Assembly (NCBI RefSeq): GCF_003602005.1
Contig: NZ_QZWD01000014.1
Span: 33,518 to 97,517 of the forward strand
Length of the DNA: 64,000 nt
From: Salinisphaera sp. Q1T1-3
GTDB lineage: Bacteria; Pseudomonadota; Gammaproteobacteria; Nevskiales; Salinisphaeraceae
Direction of reading: 5' to 3'
Below are positions 54,551 to 63,921 of the stretch, piece by piece. Below the pieces are notes generated by a model that saw only the letters and a list, made by a program, of their open reading frames with translations, had not been told where the DNA came from and did no database searches. The position numbers and the translations under genes were made by a program. Positions within the stretch are counted from its first letter, which is position 1. Each line of letters opens with the position of its first letter.

Positions 54551-54984
54551 CGCCAGTGGCCCGGCGCCACGGCCTCTCGCCGTGTCGTTCGAGCGCTTTG
54601 GTCATATGTCCGGCGAGGCGCGAATCGCCGGTTCTGGCCAGTCACGAGCCACGACTCGTGACGCCACCGCACGTCATTATCGGCTTGTCGTGCTCGGGTT
54701 TCGGCTCATCGAGACCAGCGCCTTCGAATCGGAAACACGACGGCCATTTTTTATTCCAGCACACGGGTACCGAGTGACCGCGTATGCGGGACCTGCCTTC
54801 GCACGGCCTTCGTTTGGCCGTCATCCGGCCGCACCGCCCATTTCGGCAAGCCTCTGGCGCCGGCTTGCACCCGCATCAACCGGCCGCAGGCGGATGTGAA
54901 ACGGCACGGCGACCCTCTCGAATGAACCGCGGCGTCGATCAGCCGATGCACCGGGCGGCTGCCTCGGCCGGCCGATACGCTGCG
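54551..54984. other. Convergent intergenic region after crtC
   Basis: 434 bp with no gene I can support. It contains two hairpins near the crtC side (54610-54631 and 54641-54662) that could end crtDC transcription, and an AT-rich TTTTTTATT tract near 54750. The rest resembles surrounding high-GC DNA without coding signal. Confidence 0.55.
54610..54662 (+). terminator. Paired hairpins downstream of crtC
   Basis: CCGGCGA/TCGCCGG (54610-54616 with 54625-54631) and GTCACGAG/CTCGTGAC (54641-54648 with 54655-54662). Perfect 7- and 8-bp stems 60-110 nt after the crtC stop. No T-run, so possible factor-dependent termination or 3' end protection. Confidence 0.45.
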
Positions 54985-55221
54985 TTACCGCCGACGCCGA
55001 TCCATCACATGGCCTGCCAGTGCGATGCCGAGCGTCAGCGCCAGAAACGGCCATGGCCAGCCGCGCAATGCGCCCAGAAGTGCGGCGAGCAGCCCGGCCC
55101 CGGCGAGTAGATGCGCCCAGGGCACGGCTGCGCCCCGGGACCGAAACCAGAGCGCTTCGCCGGCAAGTACCACCAGGCCGACGACGGCGACTGCCCCGGA
55201 GCTAAAGAAGCCGGCGATCAC
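54985..55221 (-). CDS. Small membrane protein, unknown
   Basis: 78 residues with three hydrophobic segments (AVAVVGLVVLAGEALWF, HLLAGAGLLAALLGALRG, PFLALTLGIALAGHV) and a basic C-terminus MDRRRR. Distal gene behind crtB and a 33-residue membrane peptide on the same strand, 65 nt after the latter. I do not recognise the family. A role linked to pigments or membranes is suggested only by position. Confidence 0.6.
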   Translation of the reverse strand: MIAGFFSSGAVAVVGLVVLAGEALWFRSRGAAVPWAHLLAGAGLLAALLGALRGWPWPFLALTLGIALAGHVMDRRRR

Positions 55222-55286
55222 GACCCTGCTCGCGGCAGGCGATACCGCCTCGGCCGAGGCCGTGTCGGCACGCCGGCGGCGCGGAT

Positions 55287-55388
55287 TTACTTGTCTTTCT
55301 TCAGATTGCGCAGCTCGAGCACACTGCCGCCGATCAGCACGACCACGGCCAGAATGAATGCAGAAACGGCAATACCGGTTGCAGGCAT
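55287..55388 (-). CDS. 33-residue single-span membrane peptide
   Basis: ATG at 55388, 4 nt after the crtB stop, preceded by AGAGGTAG as ribosome-binding site (CAGAGGTAGTGTC). Sequence MPATGIAVSAFILAVVVLIG followed by GSVLELRNLKKDK: one hydrophobic helix and a charged tail. Good ribosome-binding site and tight spacing suggest it is translated. It might be a regulatory or complex-stabilising peptide; no family recognised. Confidence 0.5.
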   Translation of the reverse strand: MPATGIAVSAFILAVVVLIGGSVLELRNLKKDK

Positions 55389-55392
55389 GACA

Positions 55393-56484
55393 CTACCTCT
55401 GTTGTGTGACGGTTGTGGAACGAGAGCTTTCATTCGACGTCGGCGCCGAGAGCCTGTCAAGGCGCTCCCGGGCCGCGAGCCGCCCGAACAGCTCGATGAC
55501 CCAGCCCCATTGCTCGGCAAGTTGCCACCAACGCAGCGTTTGTGGTCTCGGCCGATCAGCCGTCGGCGACGAGCGGCAGGCCACATCGACGAGAAAGGCT
55601 GTCTCCGCGGCCGCCGGTGCCGCCGCGTCGCTGCGCGTTGGCCTTGCGGCCGGCCATAACGCACCGGCCAGCAGCACGAGCTTGCGTGAGCGAGGCACGA
55701 CCGCACGGCGCGTGACGCTATCGTGATCGGCGGCCGCGATCACCGCGCCGATCTCGGCATAGATGTAAGCGGCTGCCCGAATACCGATTCGACATCGGCC
55801 CGGCAAGCGCGCGATACCCGGCATGGCGTGCGCATAGTGGCGATCGGCCTCGCGGAGCAGCCGCGCGGTGGCCGCGCGCTGCCACCGCGCGGGGCGCCCG
55901 CCGGGCGTGACATCGTCGCCGGCCGGCGGGTGCCAGTCGCGCGGCAGATAACAGCGTCCGAGTTCCGCGTCCTCGCCGACGTCCCGGGCGATGTTGGTCA
56001 ACTGCATGGCCACGCCCAGCTCGGCCGCACGCGTGAGCGTATCGGCATCCCGCCGGCCCATGATGAGCGTCATGAGCACGCCGACCGTCCCGGCCACCCG
56101 GGCAGCATAGGCACGCAGCTCGGCCAACGTGCGATATTCGCGCCCGGCGACATCCCAGCCGAGACCTTCGAGCAACGCATCGAACACGGCACGCGGCAGA
56201 TCGTGACGGCGCACGAGCGCAGCCGTTGCCCGATCCACGGGATCGTTAACGGGCCGGTCGGCATAGATCGCATCAAGCCGTTCTGCCAGGCGGTTGAGCG
56301 CGGCACCGGGATCGGTACTGCGATCGATGGCATCGTCGGCCACCCGACAAAAGGCATAGAGCGCCGTGGCGTCATCCCGAACGCCGCTCGGCAGCCCGCG
56401 CGCGGCCAGATCGAAGCTACGAGACCCCTCGGCCAGCAATCGCCGACAGGCCGCAAGATCCGAGGATGGGCTGGTGTCACTCAT
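55393..56484 (-). CDS. crtB: Phytoene synthase
   Basis: 363 residues from ATG at 56484. Prenyl-diphosphate motifs YAFCRVADDAIDR and LTNIARDVGEDAELGRCYLP are diagnostic. Condenses two GGPP to phytoene. The C-terminal 80 residues are Ala/Arg-rich and less conserved, making it a little longer than usual. It lies 200 nt after crtI rather than overlapping it; that gap has no gene and may hold a promoter. Confidence 0.94.
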   Translation of the reverse strand: MSDTSPSSDLAACRRLLAEGSRSFDLAARGLPSGVRDDATALYAFCRVADDAIDRSTDPGAALNRLAERLDAIYADRPVNDPVDRATAALVRRHDLPRAVFDALLEGLGWDVAGREYRTLAELRAYAARVAGTVGVLMTLIMGRRDADTLTRAAELGVAMQLTNIARDVGEDAELGRCYLPRDWHPPAGDDVTPGGRPARWQRAATARLLREADRHYAHAMPGIARLPGRCRIGIRAAAYIYAEIGAVIAAADHDSVTRRAVVPRSRKLVLLAGALWPAARPTRSDAAAPAAAETAFLVDVACRSSPTADRPRPQTLRWWQLAEQWGWVIELFGRLAARERLDRLSAPTSNESSRSTTVTQQR

Positions 56485-56684
56485 ATACGCATCCCGACAA
56501 TTCCCACCGGGCCCGACCGACGCCGCAACGTCCGGCGCGTATATGACCCGGCATGTCGTCATCCTCGCACGCGGTAACGGCCTGCGGCGAGACAACCCCG
56601 CCGGCCACCTCGCGATGACGCGCCGCCCGGCGCCGGCCGGCGATCGAGCGGGGACATCGGCGCTCGCCCCGTTCGCCCGCGGCT

Positions 56685-58169
56685 TCAACCGAAGGTATCG
56701 GCATCGGGCACCACCTCGTCGAGCACGCGCGCCGACGACAGAACGCCGGGCACACCGGCCCCCGGATGGGTCCCTGCGCCAACGAGATACAGGCCCGGCA
56801 CCTCCGAACTGACGTTGTGCGGTCGAAACCAGGCACTCTGCGTCAACACTGGCGCGAGGCCGAATGCCGCGCCGCGATAGCTGCCCAACCGATCCTGAAA
56901 CTCCTGTGGTGTCATCACGCGCGAGCTGATCACATGCGCGCCCAGATTCGGCAGCACGGTCCGCGACAGCTCGGCCTCGATGGCCGCGCGATAGCGCTCT
57001 GCCCGGACGGACCAGTCGATATCGGCCGACAGATCCGGCACCGGCGACAGGACATAGAACGCATCGCAGCCCGACGGTGCAAGCGACGGATCGGTGGCCG
57101 TCGGGCGGTGCAGATACAGACTGAAGTCCTCGGCCAGTCGATGACCGTTAAAGATATCGTCGAGCAACCCGCGATAGCGCGGACCCAGCAATATGCTGTG
57201 ATGCGGCACATCCGGATATTGCCGGTCGGTTCCGAAATACCAGACGAACAGACTCATCGAGTACCGTGATCGCGCCAACCGGCGATCCGTCCAGTAACGT
57301 CGATGATGATCCCCCAGCAGATGGGCGTAGGTACTGGCCGAATCCGCGTTGGAAACCACGATATCGGCGGCCAGCCGTTCGCCGTCGGCCAGGCGCACGC
57401 CGGCGACCCGTCCGTCGCGACGTTCGATCTCGGCGACTGGCGCATGACACCGCACGCGATTGCCCTGGCCGGCGATCAGATCGCACAGACCATCGACCAG
57501 TCGATTGGTACCGCCCATCGCGAAGTGCACGCCCCATCGTCGCTCCAGAAACGCGATTAGCGCATAGACCGACGTCGTACTGAACGGATTGCCGCCCACC
57601 AGCAGCGGATGAAAGCTCAGCGCGATACGCAGTCGTTCATCGCGGACATAGGACGCCACCAGCGAATAGACACTGCGATAGCTTTTCAGACGCACGAGCG
57701 CCGGGGCGACGCCAAGCATGCGTCGCCAGTCGGCGAACGACACATGTCCGAGCTGTTCGAACCCGACTTCGAATATACGTTGCGACATGGCGACGAAACG
57801 CTCGTAACCGGCGACGTCATCCGGGGCCAGACGCGCGATCTCGGCCCGCATCGTTGCGGCATCGCCGGTGTAATCCATGGTTTCGCCGTCGGCAAAGCGA
57901 ATACGATAGAACGGGTCGATCGCCCGCAGATCGATTTCGGCATGGAAATCCCGCCCACACAAAGCCCAGAGCTGTTCAAAGAGAAACGGCGCCGTGATGA
58001 TGGTCGGCCCGGCATCGAAGACGAAACCGTCCTGACGATGCACATAGGCGCGCCCGCCCGGCGCATCGAGTTTCTCGAGCACGGTCACGTCGTAGCCACG
58101 CGCGCCGAGCCGCACGGCGGCCGCGAGCCCGCCGAAGCCGGCGCCGATGACGATCGCGCGCGCGCTCAC
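56685..58169 (-). CDS. crtI: Phytoene desaturase
   Basis: 494 residues. N-terminal FAD motif AIVIGAGFGGLAAAVRLGAR, then LEKLDAPGGRAYVHRQDGFV; C-terminal bacterial phytoene dehydrogenase signature YLVGAGTHPGAGVPGVLSSA. Desaturates phytoene to neurosporene or lycopene (step number cannot be read from sequence). Overlaps the bchO stop region by ATGA. Confidence 0.95.
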   Translation of the reverse strand: MSARAIVIGAGFGGLAAAVRLGARGYDVTVLEKLDAPGGRAYVHRQDGFVFDAGPTIITAPFLFEQLWALCGRDFHAEIDLRAIDPFYRIRFADGETMDYTGDAATMRAEIARLAPDDVAGYERFVAMSQRIFEVGFEQLGHVSFADWRRMLGVAPALVRLKSYRSVYSLVASYVRDERLRIALSFHPLLVGGNPFSTTSVYALIAFLERRWGVHFAMGGTNRLVDGLCDLIAGQGNRVRCHAPVAEIERRDGRVAGVRLADGERLAADIVVSNADSASTYAHLLGDHHRRYWTDRRLARSRYSMSLFVWYFGTDRQYPDVPHHSILLGPRYRGLLDDIFNGHRLAEDFSLYLHRPTATDPSLAPSGCDAFYVLSPVPDLSADIDWSVRAERYRAAIEAELSRTVLPNLGAHVISSRVMTPQEFQDRLGSYRGAAFGLAPVLTQSAWFRPHNVSSEVPGLYLVGAGTHPGAGVPGVLSSARVLDEVVPDADTFG

Positions 58170-59071
58170 GGCCCCGCCACCTCGGGATCGCCCGTGATAC
58201 GCGCCCGGAGAAAGGCGTTGGTACGGCCCGGGTCTTCTTCGTGGGCCAGATGGCCAAGCGCGGCAAGGTGCACGATCTCGGCCGTCAACAGGCGTGCGGC
58301 AAGCGGCGCGGCCTGGTCCGGTGAAACCGCCCGGTCGTTGTCGGCGACAACCAAGGTGAGCGGCACTTCGAGCGTGGCGATCTCGGCATCAAGCGCATCC
58401 AGATCCCAGCGCGCCATCATCCCGAGGGCTGAACCGGCATGCCCAGAACAGGCGAACAGGCGCGCATAAAGCGCGATGCCCTCGGCATCGAGTCGCGAGC
58501 CGGTGCCTTCGATCAATCGCTCGACCCGCGCATGGCGTCCCGCACCGAACGCGAACAGCCGCGGCACGAGCGGATTGAGGAACAGTGCCCGCGCAATACC
58601 GGGAAACATCCGTTGGGCGGTTCCACGAAACGGATAGATTGCCCCGTTGAGGCTGATGATCTCTCGGGGCGCGATATGGCCATCCAGCGCCATGCGCACG
58701 AGAATGGCCGCGCCGGCCGAGTGGCCGATCACGATATCCGGCACCACGGCCATCGTCTGGAGCAGCGCAGCAAGTCGTCGTGCCATGCCGGGCAACGACA
58801 ACCCGTTGGGCGGCGGGCGCTCGGTGAAACCATGCCCCGGCAGATCGACTGCGACGACATCGGCCACCGCAGAAAGCGCCGGGGCCGTATCGCGCCAGGA
58901 ATGCGTCGAGGCCCCCGTGCCGTGCACGAGCAGCACACAGGGCGCATCCGCTCGCCCCGAAGCGAATGTCTGCACGTGCCAGCGTAGATGCCCGGTGCTC
59001 ACGAAACGACTGCATTCGGCGTTCGGCCAGTCGCGGCGATCGCGTGTCCAGTCGAGGCCGCGCGGGTTCAT
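58166..59071 (-). CDS. bchO: Magnesium chelatase accessory protein BchO
   Basis: 301 residues, alpha/beta hydrolase fold: VLLVHGTGASTHSW, AVDLPGHGFTERPP, nucleophile elbow VIGHSAGAAILVRMA and C-terminal His in LGHLAHEEDP. Encoded directly after bchD with ATGA overlap, the standard bchI-D-O order. Its biochemical role in Mg chelation is not established. Confidence 0.92.
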   Translation of the reverse strand: MNPRGLDWTRDRRDWPNAECSRFVSTGHLRWHVQTFASGRADAPCVLLVHGTGASTHSWRDTAPALSAVADVVAVDLPGHGFTERPPPNGLSLPGMARRLAALLQTMAVVPDIVIGHSAGAAILVRMALDGHIAPREIISLNGAIYPFRGTAQRMFPGIARALFLNPLVPRLFAFGAGRHARVERLIEGTGSRLDAEGIALYARLFACSGHAGSALGMMARWDLDALDAEIATLEVPLTLVVADNDRAVSPDQAAPLAARLLTAEIVHLAALGHLAHEEDPGRTNAFLRARITGDPEVAGP

Positions 59072-60945
59072 GCGCCGGCCTGCGTGCGTACGGCGTCCGA
59101 GAGCCGCGTGGCGTCTGCCAGCGGCAACGGCAGGTAACGCGCGCCAAGCTGCTCGGCCAATCGCTCGGCCGCCGGACGCGGTCGCGGCGAGGTATCGACC
59201 AGCAAGGCGGCATGACCGGCAGCACGAAAGGCACGTGCCGCGGCCTCGGTATCACGCTCGGCTGCGGCACGGCCGGGCCTGCCGTCACGTGCGATATTGC
59301 CGCGCCCATCGGTGAGAATCACCACACGCGGGCTCAAACCGTCTCGGCTTGCCAGCCCGGCCTGGTGCAGTGCGGCATCGAGGCCGCAGGCCAACGGCGT
59401 CGGCCCGCCGCCCGGCAGCCCCGCCAGCGCGCGACGTGCCCGCGTCAGCGAACGCGTCGGCGGCAACAACGTATCGGCAGTCGTGCCGCGAAACGCGATC
59501 AGGCCGACCCGGTCGCGTCGCACGTAGCAATCCACGAGTAGCAGTTCGATGGCGCCCTTGGTCTCGGCCAGACGGTGCAGCGCCGAGGAGCCCGAGGCAT
59601 CGACCACGAAGAGCGTGGCGGTTTCCTGGACCTGGGCATGGCGGCGCACGCGGAAGTCGTCGGCACGCACACGCAGACGCGGCGAGGCTTGCGTGCGTCC
59701 GCGCACGGTCTGCCAGGGGGCAGCCGCGCGCAGCGTCGCCATGACGTCCAGCCGGTGCCGATCATCCGGCAGCCCGGCGCGTGTACCGACCGGCCGGCCG
59801 CGCGTTCCCGATGCCCGGGCGATAACGCCGCGCCGACCGGCCCGCGCGTTCGGCGCCGCGCCCGGCGTCTGGCCGGTACCGGCCTCGGCCAGCATGTCAT
59901 CGTTGATGCGAGCGCCGGCCGCCTCGAGCATCAGCTCGCTGTAGTTGCCTGCGGGTGTGGCCTCCGATGCCTCGTCGTTCGGAGCATCGGCATTCGAAGC
60001 CCGCTTGCTCGCCGAGTCACTGGGTTGGGTCTCGCCCGGCGTGGCGTTGGCCGTTTCCGGTGGCGTCGCGGCCTCGCCAGTATTCGACTCGGACTCGGTC
60101 GGTGCCGAGTCTGCCGGCCTGGCCTGTGTATCGTCATCCGATGCCTCGTCGGGCTCGTCGGGCTCGTCGGTCGTGGACGACGGCGGCGTCGGATACTGGC
60201 GTGCACGCGGACCGAGTACAAGACGTGCAGCCACTGCGACATCCGCCTCGCCCACCTGCGCGCGGTCATCGAGCGCTGCCGCCGCCCGGGCCGTCACGAG
60301 CGCGGCCAGCGGCGCCCGAAGCGAGACGATACCCAGCGCCGCCGCTGTCTCGCAGATGGCATCGAGATAGGCATCGTCGATCGTCACGGCGGGAAATCGA
60401 CGACGCGCTGCGATGATTTCAGCCGGCGTCACGGGCCATTCGGCCGTCCGTTCGGCGCTCGGTTGTTCTTCCAGATCCACCCGCAGCGCGAGCCGTTCGA
60501 CCAGACCGTCCGGCGCGCGCTCGTCGGGGTTGTCGCCTTCGTCGAGGGCGAGTACGGCAAATGACGTGTCGCACACCGGCCGATCCATCGTCGCCGCGAT
60601 CCGGGCGGCAAACGCATCGTCGCAGCGTTCCGCGCCGGCGATCACCAGCAGACCACCCGCGACACGCGCCAGCACACCGCTTGCCACGATCGCCCGGCCC
60701 GCGGCAAGGCTGGCCGCGATGTCGAGCCCGCCGAACAGGACGCCGTCGTCCGCATCGGCGGCGACCCGCTGTTCGGTGATCTTGCCCATCAGCCGGCGAA
60801 ACCCGGCTCGCCAGGCATCACGCGTGGGGCCATGGCGGGCTCGCAGGTGGATGCCGCCCAGCGCGCGCGGCGCCACGGCACACAGCGCGGCCGCGAGACA
60901 GGCATCGCCCCACGCCAGCCCCCCACCCGATCGTTGTTCTGCCAT
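59068..60945 (-). CDS. bchD: Magnesium chelatase subunit D
   Basis: 625 residues: degenerate AAA+ domain at the N-terminus, an acidic Pro/Ser/Thr-rich linker (around residues 255-340), then a von Willebrand A domain whose MIDAS motif is FVVDASGSSALHRLAETKG with VVILTDGRGN. Forms the ID complex that drives Mg insertion by BchH. Overlaps bchI by one base and bchO by four. Confidence 0.95.
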   Translation of the reverse strand: MAEQRSGGGLAWGDACLAAALCAVAPRALGGIHLRARHGPTRDAWRAGFRRLMGKITEQRVAADADDGVLFGGLDIAASLAAGRAIVASGVLARVAGGLLVIAGAERCDDAFAARIAATMDRPVCDTSFAVLALDEGDNPDERAPDGLVERLALRVDLEEQPSAERTAEWPVTPAEIIAARRRFPAVTIDDAYLDAICETAAALGIVSLRAPLAALVTARAAAALDDRAQVGEADVAVAARLVLGPRARQYPTPPSSTTDEPDEPDEASDDDTQARPADSAPTESESNTGEAATPPETANATPGETQPSDSASKRASNADAPNDEASEATPAGNYSELMLEAAGARINDDMLAEAGTGQTPGAAPNARAGRRGVIARASGTRGRPVGTRAGLPDDRHRLDVMATLRAAAPWQTVRGRTQASPRLRVRADDFRVRRHAQVQETATLFVVDASGSSALHRLAETKGAIELLLVDCYVRRDRVGLIAFRGTTADTLLPPTRSLTRARRALAGLPGGGPTPLACGLDAALHQAGLASRDGLSPRVVILTDGRGNIARDGRPGRAAAERDTEAAARAFRAAGHAALLVDTSPRPRPAAERLAEQLGARYLPLPLADATRLSDAVRTQAGA

Positions 60946-61973
60946 CAGCCGTCGAACTGCTCTGCCAGTGCCCGCTCGATGCGCGCGGCCGAGCCCGACT
61001 CATCCAGCGGATCGCGGCGCAGACGATGGGCCAGGGCCGCGGGCGCGACGGCACGCAGATGGGCGGTGGTGATCGTCTCGTCGCCGGCCAGCGCCGCACT
61101 GGCGCGCGCTGCCCGGATGAGCGTCAGCTCACCGCGCAACCCGTCGGTGCCCAGTCGCAGACAAAGCGCCGATGCGGCCTCGAGCAGGGCATCGGTGGTC
61201 TCGAGCGACGGCAGCCGTTGTCGGGCATCACGGATCCGTTTTCGAACCGCCCCGTCCTTGCGCTTGTAGCGCGCCACGAAGGCCGCGGGATCACGCCGAT
61301 AGGCATCCGCTCGACGCACCGCCTCGACGCGATCGGACAACACCGATGGGGTTGTGATATCCACGGCAAGGCCGAAACGATCGAGCAACTGCGGGCGCAG
61401 CTCGCCTTCTTCCGGATTGCCGCTGCCCACCAGGACGAAATCCGCCGGGTGCCGTACCGACAGCCCCTCACGCTCGACGATATTCTCGCCGCTCGCTGCC
61501 ACGTCGAGGAGCAGGTCGACCAGATGATCCTCCAGCAGATTGATCTCGTCGACGTAGAGATAACCGCGATGCGCGCGCGCCAGTAGGCCCGGTTCGAAGA
61601 CCTTCTCACCGGAGGACAGGGCCCGCTCCAGATCGAGTGCCCCGACGATGCGGTCCTCGCTGGCGCCGAGCGGCAGGTCGACGACCGGCACCGGTTGCTG
61701 GCGCGTCGCCCGACGCCCGGCCGCCTCGTCCGCCCGACAGGTTTCGCATAACACGGTCGCGTCGGCTGCCGGATCACAGCCGTAGACACATTTCGAAATC
61801 ACGCGTAGCGGCGGCAATACGCCGGGCAGTGCCCGTACGGCTGTCGATTTGCCGGTCCCGCGATCGCCGCGCACGAGCACACCGCCGACGCTCGGGTCGA
61901 CCGCCGTGATCTCGAGGGCATGTTTCATGGCCTGCTGGCCAACGATGGCGGAAAACGGGAACGCCCGACTCAT
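60945..61973 (-). CDS. bchI: Magnesium chelatase ATPase subunit I
   Basis: 342 residues. Walker A GVLVRGDRGTGKSTAVRALP; Walker B YLYVDEINLLEDHLVDLLLD; a CxxC pair in LCETCRADEA. AAA+ motor of Mg chelatase. First gene of the bchI-D-O-crtI-crtB unit, preceded by ribosome-binding site GGGGAA and divergent from the cytochrome gene at 62161. Confidence 0.97.
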   Translation of the reverse strand: MSRAFPFSAIVGQQAMKHALEITAVDPSVGGVLVRGDRGTGKSTAVRALPGVLPPLRVISKCVYGCDPAADATVLCETCRADEAAGRRATRQQPVPVVDLPLGASEDRIVGALDLERALSSGEKVFEPGLLARAHRGYLYVDEINLLEDHLVDLLLDVAASGENIVEREGLSVRHPADFVLVGSGNPEEGELRPQLLDRFGLAVDITTPSVLSDRVEAVRRADAYRRDPAAFVARYKRKDGAVRKRIRDARQRLPSLETTDALLEAASALCLRLGTDGLRGELTLIRAARASAALAGDETITTAHLRAVAPAALAHRLRRDPLDESGSAARIERALAEQFDG

Positions 61974-62104
61974 CTATTCCCCTGTTTGCTGCGTACGAGT
62001 TCGACCAAGGACAACCGAATGCATCTGTCGTCTCGCACCTCGGCCTCAAACTACCACGAGCGAGGCCGTGGCCGGAGACACCGGCGAGCGCCCGACGAAC
62101 GGCA

Positions 62105-62133
62105 TTGACGCACACTTGTACATCACAGAAATT
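62105..62133 (+). promoter_or_regulatory. Possible promoter of the triheme cytochrome gene
   Basis: TTGACG (62105-62110) and GAAATT (62128-62133) spaced by 17 nt, about 28 nt before the GTG start. Weak -10. The same 187-bp spacer also holds an inverted repeat CGGCCTC/GAGGCCG (62041-62068). Confidence 0.3.
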
Positions 62134-62160
62134 CGTCGAAGGGAAATTGCGGGGGTAACC

Positions 62161-63729
62161 GTGGCAAAGACGACAATCCGGATCTGGTCGATCACCACGA
62201 TGCTGGTGACGCTGATCACGACCGGCGTCGCTTTCGCCGGGGAAGCGCCGTTGCATGTTGAAGGCGGGCCACAGGTACAGCGTGGCGCCAACCTGGCCCG
62301 CATTGCCGACTGCATGGGTTGTCACACCTACAAGGAAGACAAGCCCTATGCCGGCAACAAGCCGATGGAAAGTCCCTTCGGCGTCTTCTATACCAGCAAT
62401 CTGACCCAGGACGATGAAACCGGCCTCGGCACCTGGACCTACGAAGACTTCAAGCGGGCCCTGCACCACGGCAAACGCAAGAGCGGCAATTACATCTATC
62501 CCGCCATGCCGTTCGTCAGCTACACCAAGATCAGCGACGATGACGTCAAGGCACTGTGGGCCTACTTCAAGACGATCAAGCCGATCCATAACAAGGTTCG
62601 GGATCCGAAGCTGATCGTCCTGAGCGACCATTTCAGCAGCATGGCTCGTCTGGCCCTGCTCGGATGGCGCATTCCATTCTTCGATGCCGGCCGGTTCAAG
62701 CCGGACCCCAACCGCAGCGCGGAATACAACAAGGGCGCCTATTACGTGCATGCGCTCGGGCACTGCAGCTCCTGCCACACGCCGCGCAATATCGCCTTCG
62801 CCCAGAAGAAGGATCAGTTTCTCGACGGGTTCACGCTCAACGGCTGGTACGCCCCGCGTCTCAGCCCGGGCCCGGATTCGGCGATCAAGGATCTCAGCGT
62901 CGACCAGCTCACCGATCTGCTGAAGAACGGCGACCTGAAGACCAAGACCGCGCTCGTCGGGCCGATGAACGAAGTCTGGCACGATAGCCTACGTCACATG
63001 CAGCGCGCCGATCTGCACGCGATCGCGTTCTATCTCAAGAATATGCCGCCCAACGAACATCCGAAACCGGTCCCCAAACCGATTCCGATCGAGCCGGAAC
63101 AGGCCAAACTGGGCCAGGACGTCTATGCCAAGCATTGCGCGACCTGCCACGGCGATGACGGACAGGGCACCTACGGGGTCGCCCCGGCGCTGGACCGCAA
63201 CAATCTCGTGATCGGCGACGACGCCAACAGCGTGGTCATGGCGATTCTCGTCGGCTTTGCGCCGGAAAACGTCTGGGGCGCGATGCCCTCGTTCGCCCGA
63301 CAGCTGGACGACAAGCAGATTGCCGCGGTCGCCAACTATGTCCGCACCGCATGGCACAACGATGTCCGCTCCGATGCGACCACGGACATGGTGGCGTCAA
63401 GTCGATCGCACGCCAAGTCATCACTGCCACCCGGCGGGGTTCGACCGGCAGCACACTGCCCATCGCTGCCGGCCGAACAGATCCGGCCCGCGCTGGCGTT
63501 CAAGGACGACGCACTGCTGAACTCTTTCGACAACCCGGGCCAGATCCAGCAATTCGCCACGCGCTACAAGGCCGCCCGTGGCAATGCATCGAACGGCGAC
63601 ACCATCAAGGCACTCACCGCCGTCTACTGTCGGGCGCTGGCCAAGAAGAAGCCGGACGAATCGATGGACACGCGCGATAATCACGTTTTCGAGTATTCCC
63701 AGAAGATCGCCGAGGCGCTCGGGGAATAG
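62161..63729 (+). CDS. Triheme cytochrome c, dehydrogenase-subunit type
   Basis: 522 residues from a GTG preceded by GGGGGTAACC. Signal peptide (SITTMLVTLITTGVAFA), then three haem sites: CMGCH (51-55), CSSCH (202-206), CATCH (326-330), each in a class I cytochrome domain. This matches the membrane-associated cytochrome c subunit of gluconate/alcohol dehydrogenase-type enzymes, but no dehydrogenase subunits are adjacent. The last roughly 110 residues form an extra domain without haem and with two Cys. Its location next to bchI raises the possibility of an electron-transfer role in photosynthesis; unproven. Confidence 0.85.
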   Translation: MAKTTIRIWSITTMLVTLITTGVAFAGEAPLHVEGGPQVQRGANLARIADCMGCHTYKEDKPYAGNKPMESPFGVFYTSNLTQDDETGLGTWTYEDFKRALHHGKRKSGNYIYPAMPFVSYTKISDDDVKALWAYFKTIKPIHNKVRDPKLIVLSDHFSSMARLALLGWRIPFFDAGRFKPDPNRSAEYNKGAYYVHALGHCSSCHTPRNIAFAQKKDQFLDGFTLNGWYAPRLSPGPDSAIKDLSVDQLTDLLKNGDLKTKTALVGPMNEVWHDSLRHMQRADLHAIAFYLKNMPPNEHPKPVPKPIPIEPEQAKLGQDVYAKHCATCHGDDGQGTYGVAPALDRNNLVIGDDANSVVMAILVGFAPENVWGAMPSFARQLDDKQIAAVANYVRTAWHNDVRSDATTDMVASSRSHAKSSLPPGGVRPAAHCPSLPAEQIRPALAFKDDALLNSFDNPGQIQQFATRYKAARGNASNGDTIKALTAVYCRALAKKKPDESMDTRDNHVFEYSQKIAEALGE

Positions 63730-63744
63730 AGTCGACGGCAGACG

Positions 63745-63768
63745 GGGCCGGCAAACGATCGCCGGCCC
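63745..63768 (+). terminator. Hairpin after the cytochrome gene
   Basis: GGGCCGGC (63745-63752) and GCCGGCCC (63761-63768) with an 8-nt loop, 15 nt after the stop; no T-run. Confidence 0.5.
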
Positions 63769-63873
63769 GTTCGGCCGCGACTCCAAAGCTAGATCTGTCG
63801 AAGAAACGTACCGCGGCCCGATGTGGAGACACTGGGTCGCTTGATCCGTCACATCGGGTTCGGCCTCACAAAC

Positions 63874-63899
63874 AAGCCCGGCCGAAGCCGGGCTTTGTC
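63874..63899. terminator. Bidirectional terminator between convergent genes
   Basis: AAGCCCGGC (63874-63882), loop CGAA, GCCGGGCTT (63887-63895), with a short T-rich flank on each strand (TTTGTC on plus, TTGTTTG on minus). It lies 27 nt beyond the stop of the minus-strand gene at the right edge. Confidence 0.75.
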
Positions 63900-63921
63900 A
63901 TATCGGGTTCGCGCTGCGCGA

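Noticed and set aside
54551..54984. Possible coding remnant after crtC
   Set aside because: Plus- and minus-strand frames here are short, Arg/Pro-rich and without motifs; only hairpins are supportable.
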